From positions 71,698 to 135,697 of the forward strand of contig CAVYRD010000018.1 in NCBI GenBank assembly GCA_963770865.1: a stretch of DNA of 64,000 nt, read 5' to 3'. Under the pieces are notes generated by a model that did no database searches, was not told the DNA's origin, and saw only the letters and a list, made by a program, of their open reading frames with translations. The translations under genes were made by a program, and so were the position numbers. Below are positions 17,245 to 27,486 of the stretch, one piece after another. Each line of letters starts with the position of its first letter. The first letter of the stretch is position 1. Origin of the DNA: Miltoncostaea sp963770865 (GTDB taxonomy: Bacteria > Actinomycetota > Thermoleophilia > Miltoncostaeales > Miltoncostaeaceae).

Positions 17245-18546
17245 TCAGACGTCCCGGGCCACGAGGTCGGCGTAGGTCTCGCGCCGGGTGACCAACCGCG
17301 CGTCGCCGCCGTCCACGAAGACCACGGCGGGGCGGGTCACCCCGTTGTAGTTGGAGGCCATCGACACACCGTAGGCGCCCGTCGCCGGCAGGCACACGAG
17401 GTCGCCCGGTCCGACCGGCGGCAGGGCCGCCTCGGACACCAGCACGTCGCCGCTCTCGCAGTGCTTGCCCACCAGGCGCAGGGTGCCCGTCGGCTCGGCC
17501 TCGGGGCGGTTGGCGAGGAGCGGCTCGTAGACGGCCCCGTAGAGCATCGGGCGCATCAGGTCGCTCATCCCGCCGTCCACCGAGGCGTAGGTGCGCACGC
17601 CGGGGATCGTCTTGGTGCCGCCCACCCGGTAGAGCGTGACCCCGGCGCGGCCGACCATGCTGCGCCCGGGCTCGACAAGGATGCGCGGCATCGGCAGGCC
17701 GGCGCGGCCCCACTCGGCGCGGACCGACTCGACCACCGCCTCGGCGTAGTCCTCGATCGCCGCCGGCCGGTCCTCGCGCGTGTAGGCGATGCCGAGGCCG
17801 CCGCCCATGTCCATCACGCCCAGGTCGTCGCCGCCGCACCCGGCCGCGAAGGCCGCCACGATGGCGGCCGCGGCCGGGAAGACCGAGAGGTCGAAGAGCT
17901 GCGAGCCGATGTGGCAGTGCAGGCCGCGCAGGTCGAGGGCGCCCGCCGCGCGCACGGCCTCCACGGCCTCGCGCGCCGCGCCGCCCTCGATCGAGAAGCC
18001 GAACTTCGAGTCGAGCTGGCCCGTGGAGATGTAGGTGTGCGTTGACGGCTTCACGCCGGGCGTGACGCGGACGAGGACGTCCTGGCGCACGCCGCGCGCC
18101 GCCGCCTCGCGGTCGAGCAGCGCGACCTCGTCGAGGTTGTCCACGATCACGGTGCCGACCCCGGCATCGAGCGCCTCGCCGATCTCCCGCGCGTCCTTGT
18201 TGTTGCCGTGCATGTAGATCCGCTCCGGCGGAAAGCCGGCGTGCAGGGCGGCGAACAGCTCGCCGCCCGAGGCGACGTCCACCGCCAGGCCCTCATCGCG
18301 CGCGAGGCGCAGCATCGCCTGGCCGAAGTAGGCCTTGCTGGCGTAGATCACCTCGACGTCCGCGGCCAGCGCCGAGAAGGCCTCGCGGTAGGCGCGGGCG
18401 GTCGCGCGCAGGGCGCCCTCGTCGTACACGACGAGCGGGGTGCCGTGCTCCTCGGCGAGCGCCACGAGGTCGCACCCGCCGATCGACAGGTGACCCTCGG
18501 GACTGACCGCTGCCGAGGGGGGCAGCACCTGATCGAGCGGCTTCAT
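17245..18546 (-). CDS. lysA: Diaminopimelate decarboxylase
   Basis: This PLP enzyme makes lysine from meso-diaminopimelate. In 433 residues it shows the PLP lysine in VIYASKAYFGQAMLRLA, IYMHGNNKDAREI, the substrate/PLP region LRGLHCHIGSQLFD, the glycine loop VMDMGGGLGIAY and ILVEPGRSMVGRAGV, with CESGDVL and the subunit-contributed YNGVTRPAVVFVD near the end. It is the first gene of the lysA-hom-thrC-thrB-folP run. The upstream space to the divergent hydrolase is only about 45 bases, so both promoters must be packed there or within the coding ends. Confidence 0.93.
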   Translation of the reverse strand: MKPLDQVLPPSAAVSPEGHLSIGGCDLVALAEEHGTPLVVYDEGALRATARAYREAFSALAADVEVIYASKAYFGQAMLRLARDEGLAVDVASGGELFAALHAGFPPERIYMHGNNKDAREIGEALDAGVGTVIVDNLDEVALLDREAAARGVRQDVLVRVTPGVKPSTHTYISTGQLDSKFGFSIEGGAAREAVEAVRAAGALDLRGLHCHIGSQLFDLSVFPAAAAIVAAFAAGCGGDDLGVMDMGGGLGIAYTREDRPAAIEDYAEAVVESVRAEWGRAGLPMPRILVEPGRSMVGRAGVTLYRVGGTKTIPGVRTYASVDGGMSDLMRPMLYGAVYEPLLANRPEAEPTGTLRLVGKHCESGDVLVSEAALPPVGPGDLVCLPATGAYGVSMASNYNGVTRPAVVFVDGGDARLVTRRETYADLVARDV

Positions 18547-18589
18547 TGACGGCGAGACGGTACCAGATCGCCCCCGTTATCCTCGTCGC

Positions 18590-19246
18590 CTGACCCGCCC
18601 CGACGCCATCGCCCTGCGCGCCCCCGGCGGGCCCTCCCTGGCCGCCCTGGCGTGGCCCGCCTCGCCCGGCGCCCCGGGCGTCGTGGTGGTGCCCGGCCTG
18701 GGCAGCCGCAAGGAGAACCACGCCGACTTCGCCGAGGCCGTGGCGGCCCGCGGAATGGCCGCCCTGATCCTCGACCTCCGGGGCCACGGCGGCAGCCACG
18801 GGGTGCTCGACGGCGAGGTGCTGGACGACGTGGCCGCCGCCCTCGCGCTGCTGGCGGCGCGCGGCCACGCGCCGCTCGGGGTGCGCGGCACCTCGATGGG
18901 CGGCCTGCTGGCGCTGCACGCGGCGGCACGCGACGAGCGCGTGCGCGCGGTGGTGGCGATCTGCCCGGCGCGGCCGGCCGGCCTGGCCCGGGTGGTCGAG
19001 GAGGACTGGCCGCTGGCCCTCGACCCGCGGCCCGCCGTGGCGCGCGCCCGCGCGGCTGTCGGCTACTGGCACGCGACGGGCGACGCCAGCGTTCCGTGGG
19101 GCTCCACGCTCGCCCTGGCCGGCGCCACGCCCCACCCCATGCGCCTGCGCGTGGCCCTCGGCGGGAGCCACGGCAGCCTGCAGCACGACCCGGCGGTGAT
19201 CGCCGAGACGGCCGGCTTCCTGGCCGGGCACCTGAGGGCCGGATGA
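18590..19246 (+). CDS. Alpha/beta hydrolase (dienelactone-hydrolase-like)
   Basis: The fold signatures are VVVVPGLGSRKENHADFAEA (oxyanion region), LILDLRGHGGSHG, the nucleophile elbow VRGTSMGGLLAL with an intact Ser, and a late His in LGGSHGSLQHDP. Homology seems to extend upstream of the first GTG at 18683 (APGGPSLAALAWPASPGAPG), but the only candidate start there is a CTG at 18590; the true start is therefore uncertain. The end overlaps the UDG gene by ATGA. The substrate is unknown. Confidence 0.7.
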   Translation: MTRPDAIALRAPGGPSLAALAWPASPGAPGVVVVPGLGSRKENHADFAEAVAARGMAALILDLRGHGGSHGVLDGEVLDDVAAALALLAARGHAPLGVRGTSMGGLLALHAAARDERVRAVVAICPARPAGLARVVEEDWPLALDPRPAVARARAAVGYWHATGDASVPWGSTLALAGATPHPMRLRVALGGSHGSLQHDPAVIAETAGFLAGHLRAG

Positions 19247-19917
19247 GCCTCGAGGAGCTCGCCGCCGAGATCGTGCAGTGCCGCCGCTGCCCGCGCCTGG
19301 TGGAGTGGCGCGAGGAGGTCGGGCGGGTGAAGCGCCGGTCCTTCGCCGGCGAGGACTACTGGGCGCGTCCGGTGCCCGGCTTCGGCGACCCCGACCCGTG
19401 GCTCGTGATCGTCGGCCTCGCCCCCGCGGCGCACGGCGCCAACCGCACCGGGCGCGTCTTCACCGGCGACCGCAGCGGCGACGTGCTGGTGGCCGCCCTC
19501 CACCGCGCGGGGCTCGCCAACCAGCCGGTGTCGGTGTCCGCGCACGACGGCCTGCGCCTGGTCGGCTGCCGCATGGCCGCCGCGGTGCGCTGCGCGCCCC
19601 CCGCCAACCGCCCGACGCCGCAGGAGCGCGCCGAGTGCCTGCCCTACCTGCGCCGCGAGCTCGACCTCTGCCCCTCCGCGCGCGTGCTGATGGCGCTGGG
19701 GGCGATCGGCTGGGACGCCGTGCTGCGCACCCTGGAGCCGCCGCGCCCATGGCCGCGGTTCCGCCACGGGGCCGAGGCGCGGATCGGCGGGATCACACTG
19801 ATCGGCTCATACCACCCGAGCCAGCAGAACGTGTTCACCGGCCGCCTCACGCCCGCGATGCTGGACGACGTGTTGCGCCGGGCTCGCGAGATCGCGGGGG
19901 TCGTGGACGGGGCGTGA
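19243..19917 (+). CDS. Uracil-DNA glycosylase, family 5 (UDGb type)
   Basis: The protein (224 aa) opens with a cysteine pair, IVQCRRCPRLVEWREEVG, expected to ligate a 4Fe-4S cluster together with the Cys in AVRCAPPANRPTPQE and the later one in LDLCPSARVL. The active-site motif LAPAAHGANRTGRVFTGD lacks the Asp/Asn of families 1 and 4 and is the hallmark of UDGb enzymes, which remove uracil and hypoxanthine. The late motif SYHPSQQNVFTGRLT is intact. It is coupled to the hydrolase upstream. Length and motifs are complete. Confidence 0.88.
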   Translation: MSLEELAAEIVQCRRCPRLVEWREEVGRVKRRSFAGEDYWARPVPGFGDPDPWLVIVGLAPAAHGANRTGRVFTGDRSGDVLVAALHRAGLANQPVSVSAHDGLRLVGCRMAAAVRCAPPANRPTPQERAECLPYLRRELDLCPSARVLMALGAIGWDAVLRTLEPPRPWPRFRHGAEARIGGITLIGSYHPSQQNVFTGRLTPAMLDDVLRRAREIAGVVDGA

Positions 19918-19984
19918 GGCGGCGGGTGCGTCATCCCTCTGCCGGGGGACGCCAGTCCGGGCGCGCCGCGCCGATGAAACAGAG

Positions 19985-22651
19985 GTGAAGCCGCTACGCC
20001 TCCTGCCCGTGATCCTGTCTGCGCTGCTGCTCGCCGGGACGGCCGTCGCCACCGTCGCCTCCCTGGACCACGAGCGCGGGAAGGCGCGCGACCGGGCGCG
20101 GTCGGAAGCCGACCGCGCAGCCGCGGTCATCGGCTCCGGCATGACCAGCGCGACGCGGTCCCTCGACGGCATGGCCGGGCTCTTCGACGCATCCGACGCG
20201 GTCACGGCGGGCGAGTTCGCGCGCCTCGGCCACCGGGTGCTCGGGTACAGCGGCCTGGGCGCGCTGGCGTGGGCCCCGCGCGTCGGGAGCGGTCCGGACG
20301 CGCGGTACCCCATCGCCTACTTCGCGTCCGCCGGCGGCGCGCGCAGCCCGATCGGCGTCGACCAGGCCGCCGAGCCCGCCCGGCGCGCCGCCCTCGAGGC
20401 CGCCGTCGCCGACGGCAGGCCGGTCATGACGCCGCCGGTGCTCCTGCGCGCCTCCCGGACGCGCGGCATCCTCATCTACCAGCCCGTGTACCGCGGCGGG
20501 GGCACGCCGGCGCTCGCGAGCGCGCGGCGGGAGAGGCTCTCCGGCGTCGTGGTCGGGGCCTTCGGCCTGGACGCCCTGCGGCGGCGGGCCGACGCCGTCA
20601 TCGCGCCCGGCCTGCCGCACGAGGTGCGCGACGGGGACGTCGTGGTCTCCGGGTCGGCCGGCGCCGCTCCGACCGGCGGCGCGCGCGTCCCGATCCAGGT
20701 CAACGGCCGCACCTGGACCATCGTGGTCGACGAGCCGCCCGTCTCATGGGGCCTGCCCCTCGTCATCCTGTTCGGCGGGCTCGGCCTGACCGTCTTCGCC
20801 CTGGCGTTGACGATCACCCTGTCGCGCCGGGACCGCTTCGCCCGCGAGGCCGTGAAGCGCGCCACCGAGGACCTGCGCGCCAGCCGCCGCGGCCAGCGGG
20901 CGCTGGTCGAGAACTCACCGGACATCGTGGCCCGCTACGACGCCGGCCTGCGCTGCCTGTACGCGAACGCCGCCATCGAGCGCGCGACCGGTGACCCGCC
21001 GAGCGCCTTCGTCGGGCGCAACCTGGACGAGGTGGGCCTCCCGGACGAGATGGTCACCGTCCTGGCCGGGGCGGTCACGACCGTCGTCGAGACCGGCCAG
21101 GAGCAGGACGTGGACTACGACGTCATCGGACCGCAGGGCCTGCGCGCCATGCACGCACGGCTCGCGCCGGAGTTCGCCGAGGACGGCGCCGTGGAGAGCG
21201 TGCTGGTGCTCTCCCGCGAGGTCACCGAGCAGCGGACCGCCGAGGCGGCGATGCGCGCCAGCGAGGAGCGCTACCGCACGCTCGTGTCGACGATGTCCGA
21301 CGGCGTCGTCCTTCAGGCGGCCTCCGGCCTGATCGTGGCGTGCAACCCGGCCGCGGAGCGGATCCTCGGCCTCACGGGCGACCAGCTGACCGGCCGCGCG
21401 TCGGTCGACCCGAGCTGGCGGGCCGTGCGCGACGACGGCAGCCCGTTCCCCGGCGAGGAGCACCCGGCCATGGTCACGCTGCACACCGGCCGCCCGCAGC
21501 GCGACGTGATCATGGGCGTCCACAGGCCCGACGGCTCGCTCACCTGGATCAGCATCACCACCGAGCCGATCCTCGGCGACGGCGAGGTCTCGGTGGTCTG
21601 CTGCTTCAGCGACGTGACGGCCCGCCGCCAGAACGAGCGCGAGCAGGCCGCCCTGCGCCGCATCGCGACGATGGTGGCGGCGCACCAGGACGCGCCGGCG
21701 CGGATCTTCGCGCACGTGGCCCAGGAGGCCGCGGACCTTGTCGGCGCCGAGACGGCCGCCGTGGTGCGCTTCGACGCCGGCCGGCTCGAGGGCGCCGTGT
21801 TGGGCGTCCACGCGCCGGCCGGCACCGCCCACGCCGCCGGCGGGTCGGCCGAGCTCGACCCGCGGACCGCCACGGGCGCCGTGGCGGAGACGGGCCTCGC
21901 GGCGCGCCGGGGCGAGGGACCGTGCGAGCCCGGCCACCCGGAGGCCTCCCGTCCGGCGGGCGGGCCCCGGTCGGCCGCGGCCGCCCCGATCGTCGTGGAC
22001 GGCCAGGTGTGGGGCGCCCTGTCGGCGGCCACGAGCCGGCCCGAGCCGCTGCACGCGGGCGCGGAGGAGCTGCTCGCGCGGCTGGCGGAGCTGGCGGCCC
22101 TCGCGATCATGTCGGCCTCGGCGCGCGACCAGCTCGCGACGCTGGCGGCGACGGACCACCTCACCGGCCTCTGGAACCGCCGCGTCTTCCAGGAGCGGCT
22201 GCACGCCGAGATCGAGCGGGCCCGCCGCTACGACCGGCCGATGAGCCTCGTGACGCTCGACATCGACCACTTCAAGCGCATCAACGACGCCCACGGGCAC
22301 CCCACGGGCGACCGGGTGCTGATCGAGGTGGCGAGCCGCCTGTTCGCGACCGTGCGCGAGGGCGAGATCGTGGCCCGCGTGGGCGGCGAGGAGTTCGCGT
22401 GGATCCTCCCCGAGACCGACGGCGCGGGCGCGCAGGACGCCGCCGAGCGGGCCAGGAAGGCGATCGAGGAGCGGCCCTTCGCGGGCGTCGGCACCGTCAC
22501 GATCTCGCTCGGCGTCTGCGACCTGGACGAGGGCGGGACGGCCGGCGCGCTGGTGCGCATGGCCGACCAGGCGCTCTACGCCGCCAAGGCGCAGGGGCGC
22601 AACCGCGTGGCGCGCTACGCGCCTCCGCTCTCGTCGGGCGCCGGGGTCTAG
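19985..22651 (+). CDS. Membrane diguanylate cyclase: CHASE - PAS - PAS - GAF - GGDEF
   Basis: The 888-residue protein starts at a GTG. A membrane helix (residues 5-22) and a second one at about 255-280 (LPLVILFGGLGLTVFALALT) flank a periplasm-facing CHASE domain with GVDQAAEPARRAALEAAVAD. Two PAS domains follow (ALVENSPDIVARYDAGLRC and RYRTLVSTMSDGVVLQAASG), then a GAF domain from about 550. The catalytic GGDEF domain has the substrate and metal residues in DIDHFKRINDAHGH and an intact RVGGEEFAWIL near residue 800. An external ligand should therefore tune c-di-GMP synthesis. The GAF-GGDEF part resembles that of the protein at 57603-59330. Confidence 0.9.
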   Translation: MKPLRLLPVILSALLLAGTAVATVASLDHERGKARDRARSEADRAAAVIGSGMTSATRSLDGMAGLFDASDAVTAGEFARLGHRVLGYSGLGALAWAPRVGSGPDARYPIAYFASAGGARSPIGVDQAAEPARRAALEAAVADGRPVMTPPVLLRASRTRGILIYQPVYRGGGTPALASARRERLSGVVVGAFGLDALRRRADAVIAPGLPHEVRDGDVVVSGSAGAAPTGGARVPIQVNGRTWTIVVDEPPVSWGLPLVILFGGLGLTVFALALTITLSRRDRFAREAVKRATEDLRASRRGQRALVENSPDIVARYDAGLRCLYANAAIERATGDPPSAFVGRNLDEVGLPDEMVTVLAGAVTTVVETGQEQDVDYDVIGPQGLRAMHARLAPEFAEDGAVESVLVLSREVTEQRTAEAAMRASEERYRTLVSTMSDGVVLQAASGLIVACNPAAERILGLTGDQLTGRASVDPSWRAVRDDGSPFPGEEHPAMVTLHTGRPQRDVIMGVHRPDGSLTWISITTEPILGDGEVSVVCCFSDVTARRQNEREQAALRRIATMVAAHQDAPARIFAHVAQEAADLVGAETAAVVRFDAGRLEGAVLGVHAPAGTAHAAGGSAELDPRTATGAVAETGLAARRGEGPCEPGHPEASRPAGGPRSAAAAPIVVDGQVWGALSAATSRPEPLHAGAEELLARLAELAALAIMSASARDQLATLAATDHLTGLWNRRVFQERLHAEIERARRYDRPMSLVTLDIDHFKRINDAHGHPTGDRVLIEVASRLFATVREGEIVARVGGEEFAWILPETDGAGAQDAAERARKAIEERPFAGVGTVTISLGVCDLDEGGTAGALVRMADQALYAAKAQGRNRVARYAPPLSSGAGV

Positions 22652-22684
22652 GGCCTAATGGCGGTGGATCGGCTCCGCGTGGGC

Positions 22685-22734
22685 GATCCATGGCCGCCCG
22701 GCGCCACGAGGGCGCCGGGGTGCGCCATGGGATC
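22685..22734. terminator. Bidirectional hairpin between convergent genes
   Basis: GATCCATGGCCGCCCGGCGCC pairs, with small bulges, with GGCGCCGGGGTGCGCCATGGGATC across a short ACGAG loop. It lies between the cyclase and the convergent M23 peptidase and touches the peptidase stop codon. It can serve both genes. Confidence 0.55.
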
Positions 22735-23695
22735 ACGCGGCGGTGCGGGCCTGGGTCTGCAGGGCCGGGTCCACCGCGCGCAGGTGCGGGTAGGGGTCGG
22801 TGGCCGCGCCACCGCCCGGGTGGATCTCGAAGTGGCAGTGGGTCGCGCCGTAGCGCGCGTCGCCCGTGTTGCCCACCGTGCCGACCAGCTGGCCGACGGC
22901 GACCTTGCTGCCCACGTCGAGGCCGTCGGCGATCTGGGTCATGTGGGCGTAGTAGTACTGGACCCCGTCCGCGCGCTCGAGCCAGAGCGAGATGCCGCCG
23001 AGCCCGGTCTCCGTCCGTGAGAGGCGGATCACGGTGGCGTCGTCCACGGCCAGCAGCGGCGTGCCCCGCGCGGCCATGATGTCAACGCCCTCGTGGCGGC
23101 CCTGGTGGCGCGGGGCGCCGAAGTCGTCCGTGTAGGTGTGCGTGCCGCCGACCGGGAAGACGGACAGGTAGGGGGAGGCGCCGCGCAGCACGACCGGCGT
23201 CGGGGTGGCGGCGGCGACCTTGGCCCGCACGCCGAGGCGCTTCAGGAAGGTCGGGGTGGCCACGCCGGTCGCCCTCAGCCGCATTCGCTTCTGGACGATC
23301 TTGACCGCGCGCTTGGTGGCCGGGCCGAACTCGCCGTCGACGGCGACGCGAAGGCCGCGCTTGCGAAGGGCCCGCTGGAGGTCCTCGACCTCGAGCCCGG
23401 TGGCGCCGACGCGCAGCATCGTGAGCGTGGAGACGGCCGGCGCGGGCGTCGTCGGCTGGGTGGCCGGCGCCGCGGGGGTGGCCGCCGGGGCGGTGGAGCC
23501 GGATGGAGCGGGGGCCGCGCCCGGGGCGGGCGTCGTGGCCGGGGGCGTGGGGATCGGCACGTCCTGCGCGGCGGCGGTCGCCGCGCCGATGAGGAAGGTC
23601 ATCGCCATCGCGAACAGCCATGCCAACGAATGGGCGGGCCGGCGATGACCATCAGTGGTCCGTCGGACTCTGATCCTTCGGCTCCTTTCCGCCAC
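22733..23695 (-). CDS. Exported M23 metallo-endopeptidase with peptidoglycan-binding domain
   Basis: The 320-residue protein has a signal peptide (LAWLFAMAMTFLIGAATAAA) and a Pro/Ala/Thr linker. A PG_binding_1 domain follows (GLEVEDLQRALRKRGLRV, VDGEFGPATKRAVKIVQ). The C-terminal LytM/M23 domain has zinc ligands in RHEGVDIMAARGTPLLAV and HCHFEIH, with YYYAHMTQI between. All ligands are present, so it should cut peptide cross-links in the cell wall. The 155-base leader is GC-rich and foldable. It converges on the cyclase gene. Confidence 0.9.
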   Translation of the reverse strand: MAERSRRIRVRRTTDGHRRPAHSLAWLFAMAMTFLIGAATAAAQDVPIPTPPATTPAPGAAPAPSGSTAPAATPAAPATQPTTPAPAVSTLTMLRVGATGLEVEDLQRALRKRGLRVAVDGEFGPATKRAVKIVQKRMRLRATGVATPTFLKRLGVRAKVAAATPTPVVLRGASPYLSVFPVGGTHTYTDDFGAPRHQGRHEGVDIMAARGTPLLAVDDATVIRLSRTETGLGGISLWLERADGVQYYYAHMTQIADGLDVGSKVAVGQLVGTVGNTGDARYGATHCHFEIHPGGGAATDPYPHLRAVDPALQTQARTAA

Positions 23696-23850
23696 GGCGG
23701 GGGCCGTGACTCGGGCTCGCCGGCCGTGGGCACCTCCGGCGATCCCTGCGAGCTTGCGGGGAACGCGGGCACTCTAGGGGGGCCCGACTGGGGTGGTCAA
23801 GGGTCCACGGCGACCGCGGGGGACCGGCGCCCCAGCGATCTGCCAGCGTT
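23696..23850 (-). promoter_or_regulatory. Structured leader upstream of the M23 peptidase, possible riboswitch
   Basis: The 155 bases before the peptidase can form nested hairpins (for example CACGGC...GCCGTG and GCCGG...CCGGC), followed by GGAAAGGAGCC near the start. Actinobacterial wall hydrolases are often preceded by c-di-AMP (ydaO-type) riboswitches. The stretch GCTCGCAGGGATCGCCGGAGG loosely resembles the 3' part of that motif, but I do not see its other conserved boxes. Treat it as a candidate only. Confidence 0.25.
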
Positions 23851-24672
23851 TTAGAGCCTTTTCGACCCTCCCTCGCGGCGCTTCCGGATCGCCCGGAGCC
23901 CGAAAACCAACAGCAGCAGACCCGTGAGGCCGGCGAGGATGAGCCCGTTCACGAGGGTGCTGGAGCTTCCCCCGCCCGAGGAGGCCTGGAGCGGCGGGCA
24001 GTCGCCGTAGCGGGCGACCCACACGTTCTGCCCCGCGGGCGTCTGGTCGGCGTTCGTGCTCCCCGGCCCCCCCGGCAGCTCGAAGCGGTACTGCAGCTCC
24101 AGGGCCTCCCGCAGGGAGCGCCCGAACCCGGTGATCGAGTTGCCCGAGCAGGTCTCCTGGCCGATGTCCCCCACCCCGCCCCGCGCGAAGAGGTTGAAGC
24201 CCGGGTTGTCGCCGCTGCCGTCGCCCAGTCGGAAGTCGAAGGCGTTCAGCAGGGGGGCCTGCTGGGGCAGATCGGTCAGGGCCGCGAGGTCGGCGGGGTC
24301 GGCCGGGATCGCCGTGAGCGGCCGGTCCAGGGACAGGATGTCCTCGAGCTGGGACGTCGAGTCGACGAGGTGCTTCGTCTCGAGCACGAGGTCGCCCGTG
24401 CTCTCGTCCCGCGTCGCGGCGATCTGGCCGTCGCTACCGGCCCAGCCGGCGTCCGACAGCAGAGGCGCGAAGCGCTCGGCCGCCGTCGCGGGGTCGGCGT
24501 CGACCGGCAGGCCCAGCGCCTCCTGGGCGGCGGGGTCGAGCTGGAGCCGCAGGTTGACGCTGCCGCGCCCCTCGCGGTTGAGGTTGACGTTGACGTCGAA
24601 GGCCGCCTGGCAGCCGCTCGCCACGAGCGCGATGAGCACGAGGGCCGCTGCTGCCGCCAGGCGTCGGATCAC
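23851..24672 (-). CDS. Putative lipoprotein with C-terminal membrane anchor
   Basis: A GTG start at 24672 overlaps the stop of the CcmI-like gene (GTGA). The signal ends in a lipobox, LVLIALVASGC. The body has FDVNVNLNREGRGSVNLRLQ and AAERFAPLLSDAGW. The end carries a helix GLILAGLTGLLLLVFGL followed by RAIRKRREGG. A lipid anchor plus a C-terminal helix with a basic tail is the plan of DUF3153-like LppM-type proteins; I offer that as a possibility only. It is the last gene of the cytochrome c maturation run, but nothing in it shows a role in that pathway. Confidence 0.65.
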   Translation of the reverse strand: MIRRLAAAAALVLIALVASGCQAAFDVNVNLNREGRGSVNLRLQLDPAAQEALGLPVDADPATAAERFAPLLSDAGWAGSDGQIAATRDESTGDLVLETKHLVDSTSQLEDILSLDRPLTAIPADPADLAALTDLPQQAPLLNAFDFRLGDGSGDNPGFNLFARGGVGDIGQETCSGNSITGFGRSLREALELQYRFELPGGPGSTNADQTPAGQNVWVARYGDCPPLQASSGGGSSSTLVNGLILAGLTGLLLLVFGLRAIRKRREGGSKRL

Positions 24673-24956
24673 GGCGGGGACAGCTCGTCGGCGCGGCGCA
24701 TCAGCTCGACCGCACGCGCGCGCTCGGCGCCGTCCAGCGCCGCGAAGTCGGCGTCCGAGAGGTTGCCGGCGCGGTGGTCCATGTCGATCTCGCGGATGGC
24801 CTCTAGAGAGCGCTGGAGATCCTCGTCGATGGCCTGGCGCGCGGCGGCGATCGGGTCGTCGGGCGACTCGTCGGCCTCCTGGGTGACGAGCGGCCACGCG
24901 ATCACGGCGACCGCCACCAGGGCGACCGCCGCGACGATCAGGACGCCGACGAGCAC
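24669..24956 (-). CDS. Small CcmI/CcmH-like membrane protein
   Basis: The 95-residue protein starts at GTG 24956. A single N-terminal helix (LVGVLIVAAVALVAVAVIAW) is followed by an acidic helical region with SLEAIREIDMDHRAGNLSDADF and ERARAVELM. The segment EIDMDHRAGNLSDADF matches the conserved IReLefDyrtGKLsdeDY part of CcmI/CycH N-termini, where the larger family member presents apocytochrome for heme attachment. It lacks the TPR part. It sits between ccmF and the lipoprotein, supporting a cytochrome c maturation role. Confidence 0.7.
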   Translation of the reverse strand: MLVGVLIVAAVALVAVAVIAWPLVTQEADESPDDPIAAARQAIDEDLQRSLEAIREIDMDHRAGNLSDADFAALDGAERARAVELMRRADELSPP

Positions 24957-24966
24957 GCGGGGCGCC

Positions 24967-26958
<1,992 letters not shown>

Positions 26959-26974
26959 GAGCCGCCCGCCACGA

Positions 26975-27385
26975 TCAGGTGTCCGTGCCCGCCTGCTTGT
27001 CCGTGAACTTCGACGGGCAGAGCGTCACGAGCGAGTCCGGGCGGGCGACGAAGGTCCCTGCCTCCAGCCTCCCGGTGACCACCACCTCGCGCCCGACCTT
27101 GAACTGATCCGGCACCTGGCCGTGGTAGAGGACCTCGATCGTCTCGGAGGGGGCCGTCTTGTCGGCGACCGTGAAGCGCAGGCCCTGCTCGGTGCCGGCG
27201 CGCGCCTGGGGGTCGGCCGGGGCGCCCGGGGCGACCTTGCCGTTCAGGCGGAAGGTCTTTCCGGCCACCACGTCGGCCGGGCCGGCGTAGGTCTCGAGGG
27301 TGCCCCCCAGGCTCGTGTAGGCCAGCCAGCCGCCCAGCACCACGGCCAGGCCCAGCGCGATCACGAAGCGGAGGCGGGAGCGCAT
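26975..27385 (-). CDS. ccmE: Heme chaperone CcmE, cysteine-type variant
   Basis: CcmE carries heme to CcmF. The 136-residue protein has an N-terminal anchor helix (FVIALGLAVVLGGWLAYTSL) and the OB-fold segments FRLNGKVAPGAP, LRFTVADKT, IEVLYHGQVPDQFKVGREVV and VVTGRLEAGTFVA. The heme-binding end reads VTLCPSKFTDK. Classic CcmE has HxxxY; some bacteria and archaea use CxxxY. Here the Cys is present but the Tyr position is Phe. The gene is read from a promoter region shared with the divergent sulfurtransferase. Confidence 0.9.
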   Translation of the reverse strand: MRSRLRFVIALGLAVVLGGWLAYTSLGGTLETYAGPADVVAGKTFRLNGKVAPGAPADPQARAGTEQGLRFTVADKTAPSETIEVLYHGQVPDQFKVGREVVVTGRLEAGTFVARPDSLVTLCPSKFTDKQAGTDT

Positions 27386-27486
27386 CGGGGCGATGCTAAC
27401 ACCGTCCCCGCGCGGAGTCTCCGGGACGTTGTTCCCCGATCGGAGGACTATCCTCCGCCGCCCGGAGGGCGTCCACGAGGAGCCGC

